Shown here: positions 59,256 to 61,635 of the stretch, in pieces | Numbering within the stretch: the first letter of the stretch is position 1 | Layout: each line of letters begins with the position of its first letter | Source: Gemmatimonadota bacterium | Lineage (GTDB): Bacteria; Latescibacterota; UBA2968; UBA8231 | DNA: 61,635 nucleotides | NCBI GenBank assembly: GCA_028875345.1 | Contig: JAPPEG010000375.1 | Location: forward strand, 1-61,635 | Direction: 5' to 3' | Translations under genes and position numbers: made by a program | The notes under the pieces: generated by a model | The model's database searches: none | What the model was told of the DNA's origin: nothing | The model's input: only the letters and a program-made list of their open reading frames with translations

Positions 59256-61346
59256 ATGGGCTTGTGGTGTCGCTTGGCCCTAATAGGATTGCTGGGAGCA
59301 TCCGTTGAAGTCGCGGCCGAAGTGTCCACATTGCACTTTGGCGGCATCGGCGGCGCTCCGTGGTCGGAATGGACGCTGTTGGATCTGATGGTGGAGGATG
59401 CGACCCCAGGGCTGCAGCCGCTGGAATTAAGACCCGACGAGAATGTAATCACCCAATTGCCCTACTGGGAGCGCTCGCTCTATCGGCGACCCGTCGATCC
59501 GCTCTGGCGTTCCGGCATGCCCCGGATATGGCAGGGCACGGGCACGTCTTCGCGGGGATTGCAGTTCCAAAACTTCCTGAAGTTCATAGACGGCGACGTC
59601 AATACCGCTTTTGTCGATGTCATCATGCCGGCCGGCGAGGTCTTTTTTACGCTCGATATGGGAACTCAGATACCGGCGGAGCGCTTTGTGGTCGTACCGC
59701 CGGAGGGGGTGGATCCGGGAACTCAGATACCCTATCGTCCCTTCTGGGCCTTTGAAGGCTATGCGCTGACGGCCAGCAATGACGAGCAACTAGTCAATAC
59801 GCAAGAGCCGAAATTCCTCTCTTCGTACACCTACCTCGGTCAGGTGTTCCCCATCGCCGGGTTTGCCAAATCGGTTGCGCCGTTGGATATCGTCTTGGCC
59901 GATGAGGAACAGAATTTCGATTCGATTATTGAGGTGGAATTTCCACTGAGCTATTTGCGCTTTTTTCGCTTCCGGCCCTTTCCCGATGGCGAGGCCGACA
60001 TGACCCTCGGTTCGTCCCCGCAGGCCGGGCCACCGCTCGGCTCTGGTTTCTACTCTCGCTTTGCCATCGCGGAAATGGAGGTTTACGGTCGCGGTTTCGT
60101 CCCGCAGGCGCGCTGGGAATCGCGGGTCATAGACTTGGGGCAGGTGGCCAATGTGGGACGGGTGTTGTTTAGGACGAGTACTTGGCGGCGCGAAGCGGGC
60201 GCACTAGTGCCAGCCCCGCAGACACCGGCTGCGGTCAAGGTCTCGATCAAGAGCGGCCGGGACGACACGCCCACGATCTATTATACCTTCGACGATTTGG
60301 GGCAGGCGATAGAAGTGCCGCTCTCTGAGTACGAGTTTCTGAAGGTGCGCCGATTTACTAACGACCCGTTGGCCCTCGGCTGGCAGGGGCCGGTCACGGA
60401 CGATACTGACAACTGGAGTTTTTGGACGGCTCCGTTGCGCGAGGGTGGGGATCGTCCATGGGTACCACCGGGGCGCTACGTCCAAGTGCAAGTGCGCTTT
60501 GCGACCGAGCGTTTGTGGGAATTTGCCCGCCTCGACTCGCTGGCGTTGGAATTTGCGCCGCTGTTGGCCGAACGCGTGCTAGGCGAAGTGGCCGCGGTCG
60601 GCGATCTGCACCCCGAGGGAGCTGTAGCCGAGGTGCACGCCGGAGACCGCGTTGAGCTGGTCTGCGACATTGGGGCGCGTTTTACCGAAGATGCGCAGAC
60701 CGGCTTTGATGCCGTGCGGGTTCTTACGCCAGCCGAGGGGATGTTGCGCGGGTTGGAGATGGGCACGCCTTGGCAAGATGCCACGCCTGACAGCGTTGTG
60801 GCCGAGGCCGGAGGTTTTGTGGTGTACCTGCCGCAGCCGATCCAGCGGGATGGTGTCAAGCGGCTGCGGTTGCGGCTGGAGACGGCACTCTACAACGCGG
60901 CCGGGGAAATTGCCGCCGAGGTCTTTGCGCGTGGCCAAGCGGGTTTTCCCCAGTTGGTAGTGGCCGGAGATGTGAGCGAGGGAATGGGCACTAATCAGTT
61001 GCGGATCGTGGCCACAGCGCAGGGATCGGTGTTGGCCGCAATGGAAGTAGAGCCGAATGCTTTTACCCCGCAGGGAGACGCGGTGAACGACGAGGTGCGG
61101 ATCGGCTATACGCTGCTGAAGGTGCTGGGCGCGCCTGAAGTGACGGTGGAAGTGTTCGATCTGCGCGGCCGTTGCCTATGGCGAGCCGGTCCAAGCGAGA
61201 GGGAGGCCGGTCGCCATGCGGTGCTATGGGATGGCCGCGATCAGTCGGGCCGGTTGGTCGGGCCGGGGTTGTATTTGGTCCGGGTGGAGGTGGAGACGGA
61301 TCGGCAGCGCGAGGAGCGGATGGCGTGTGTAGCGGTGGTTTACTGA
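59256..61346 (+). CDS. Exported discoidin-like protein with C-terminal FlgD-like domain (second)
   Basis: 696 residues; GGAGG upstream of the ATG. Signal peptide (L-A-L-I-G-L-L-G-A-S-V-E-V-A-A). The middle part contains discoidin-like strands (F-I-D-G-D-V-N-T-A-F-V-D-V, Y-L-R-F-F-R-F-R-P-F) and a short internal duplication (D-P-G-T-Q-I-P). The last 90 residues are FlgD-like (V-E-P-N-A-F-T-P-Q-G-D, W-D-G-R-D-Q-S-G-R, P-G-L-Y-L-V). Paralogue of the protein at 34250, with about 140 extra residues. Confidence 0.7.
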   Translation: MGLWCRLALIGLLGASVEVAAEVSTLHFGGIGGAPWSEWTLLDLMVEDATPGLQPLELRPDENVITQLPYWERSLYRRPVDPLWRSGMPRIWQGTGTSSRGLQFQNFLKFIDGDVNTAFVDVIMPAGEVFFTLDMGTQIPAERFVVVPPEGVDPGTQIPYRPFWAFEGYALTASNDEQLVNTQEPKFLSSYTYLGQVFPIAGFAKSVAPLDIVLADEEQNFDSIIEVEFPLSYLRFFRFRPFPDGEADMTLGSSPQAGPPLGSGFYSRFAIAEMEVYGRGFVPQARWESRVIDLGQVANVGRVLFRTSTWRREAGALVPAPQTPAAVKVSIKSGRDDTPTIYYTFDDLGQAIEVPLSEYEFLKVRRFTNDPLALGWQGPVTDDTDNWSFWTAPLREGGDRPWVPPGRYVQVQVRFATERLWEFARLDSLALEFAPLLAERVLGEVAAVGDLHPEGAVAEVHAGDRVELVCDIGARFTEDAQTGFDAVRVLTPAEGMLRGLEMGTPWQDATPDSVVAEAGGFVVYLPQPIQRDGVKRLRLRLETALYNAAGEIAAEVFARGQAGFPQLVVAGDVSEGMGTNQLRIVATAQGSVLAAMEVEPNAFTPQGDAVNDEVRIGYTLLKVLGAPEVTVEVFDLRGRCLWRAGPSEREAGRHAVLWDGRDQSGRLVGPGLYLVRVEVETDRQREERMACVAVVY

Positions 61347-61360
61347 TGGCAGTTTACGCG

Positions 61361-61635
61361 CTATGCGGATGGCGGTCGTCGCGGCGCGTTGGGCTCAATA
61401 ATGGCCCGTCTTTCCGGAGTCAAACGTTGTAACAGGTCTGCTGAAATTTGATAGTTGAATCGTTCGCGCACGTATTTTGGAGAATAGCGATAGACAATCG
61501 TTCGCCGATAACCGGGATTGGTGCGTTCTGCCGAGCCGTGTGTTATCGCATCGGTGAATAACAAAACGTCCCCTGCCTTCAGATACATTTCTTGCATGGC
61601 GATGGCTGTTCCGGCGGGTTTGCCGCTCACGCTAT
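61361..61635 (-). CDS. C-terminal part of a phytanoyl-CoA dioxygenase (PhyH) family enzyme (partial)
   Basis: The frame is open to the right window edge; about 90 residues of the C-terminus are present. L-K-A-G-D-V-L-L-F-T-D-A-I-T-H-G-S-A contains the second metal-ligand histidine of the jelly-roll Fe(II)/2-oxoglutarate site, and R-R-T-I-V-Y-R-Y-S-P the 2-oxoglutarate-binding arginine. The H-x-D motif lies outside the window. The substrate cannot be told. Confidence 0.75.
   Translation of the reverse strand, partial: SVSGKPAGTAIAMQEMYLKAGDVLLFTDAITHGSAERTNPGYRRTIVYRYSPKYVRERFNYQISADLLQRLTPERRAIIEPNAPRRPPSA

Overview
The window looks like a chromosomal piece of an uncultured, GC-rich, diderm bacterium, probably from the FCB side of the tree (Latescibacterota-like). 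This rests on the many exported proteins with a FlgD-like Ig module carrying the motif N-Y-P-N-P-F-N-P, the VCBS/FG-GAP proteins, several lipoproteins and outer-membrane-like barrels, and sigma54 regulation. The taxon is an inference. No rRNA, tRNA or CRISPR array was seen. | Layout. 1-5.7 kb: metabolic and envelope genes (aldolase tail, barrel protein, class-III aminotransferase, DUF4932 metallopeptidase, HU, and an MbnH-like di-heme protein with an MbnP-like partner). 5.8-9.6 kb: a histidine kinase / NtrC-type regulator / coiled-coil operon. 9.7-10.2 kb: SpeD and a small HTH protein. 10.3-15.5 kb (minus strand): a five-gene MacB-type efflux operon with its own sigma70 promoter and a palindromic end. 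| 15.7-22.5 kb, module A: a very large cytoplasmic regulator (two-component-type beta-propeller, Y_Y_Y domain, sigma54 AAA+ domain, Fis HTH). It is followed by three phased 15-bp dyads, an intrinsic terminator and a consensus sigma54 promoter. That promoter reads into an operon for an A24 prepilin-peptidase-like membrane protein, an FMN-binding-like protein, two thioredoxin-fold proteins and a 116-residue peptide with eight cysteines, closed by a terminator. | 22.5-23.5 kb: an AT-rich island with one foreign gene, bounded by 26-bp inverted repeats; the left repeat is split by a 145-bp MITE-like element. 23.5-32.6 kb: VCBS surface proteins, a glycosyltransferase-transglutaminase fusion, a GT2 enzyme and TPR proteins. 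32.6-42.5 kb: an apparent envelope operon (DUF4159, STAS, FlgD-domain protein, large outer-membrane-like protein, TPR protein, lipoprotein). 42.6-48.0 kb: two multidomain exported proteins, one with YWTD repeats and one joining LRRs to a metzincin-like protease. | 48.1-57.6 kb, module B: a truncated copy of the efflux-operon leader gene with its promoter, a HigA-like HTH gene translationally coupled to a second propeller-sigma54 regulator, a TolB-like protein, then the same dyad triplet, terminator and sigma54 promoter in the same geometry, ahead of a TlpA-like protein and a third VCBS protein. 57.7-61.6 kb: a second STAS gene, a D-threonine-aldolase-like gene, a second FlgD-domain protein and the end of a PhyH-type dioxygenase. 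| The main result is the duplicated regulator / dyad triplet / terminator / sigma54-promoter cassette. In both copies it sits next to extracytoplasmic thiol-redox genes. It suggests one-component propeller sensors that each activate the neighbouring redox or peptide genes.
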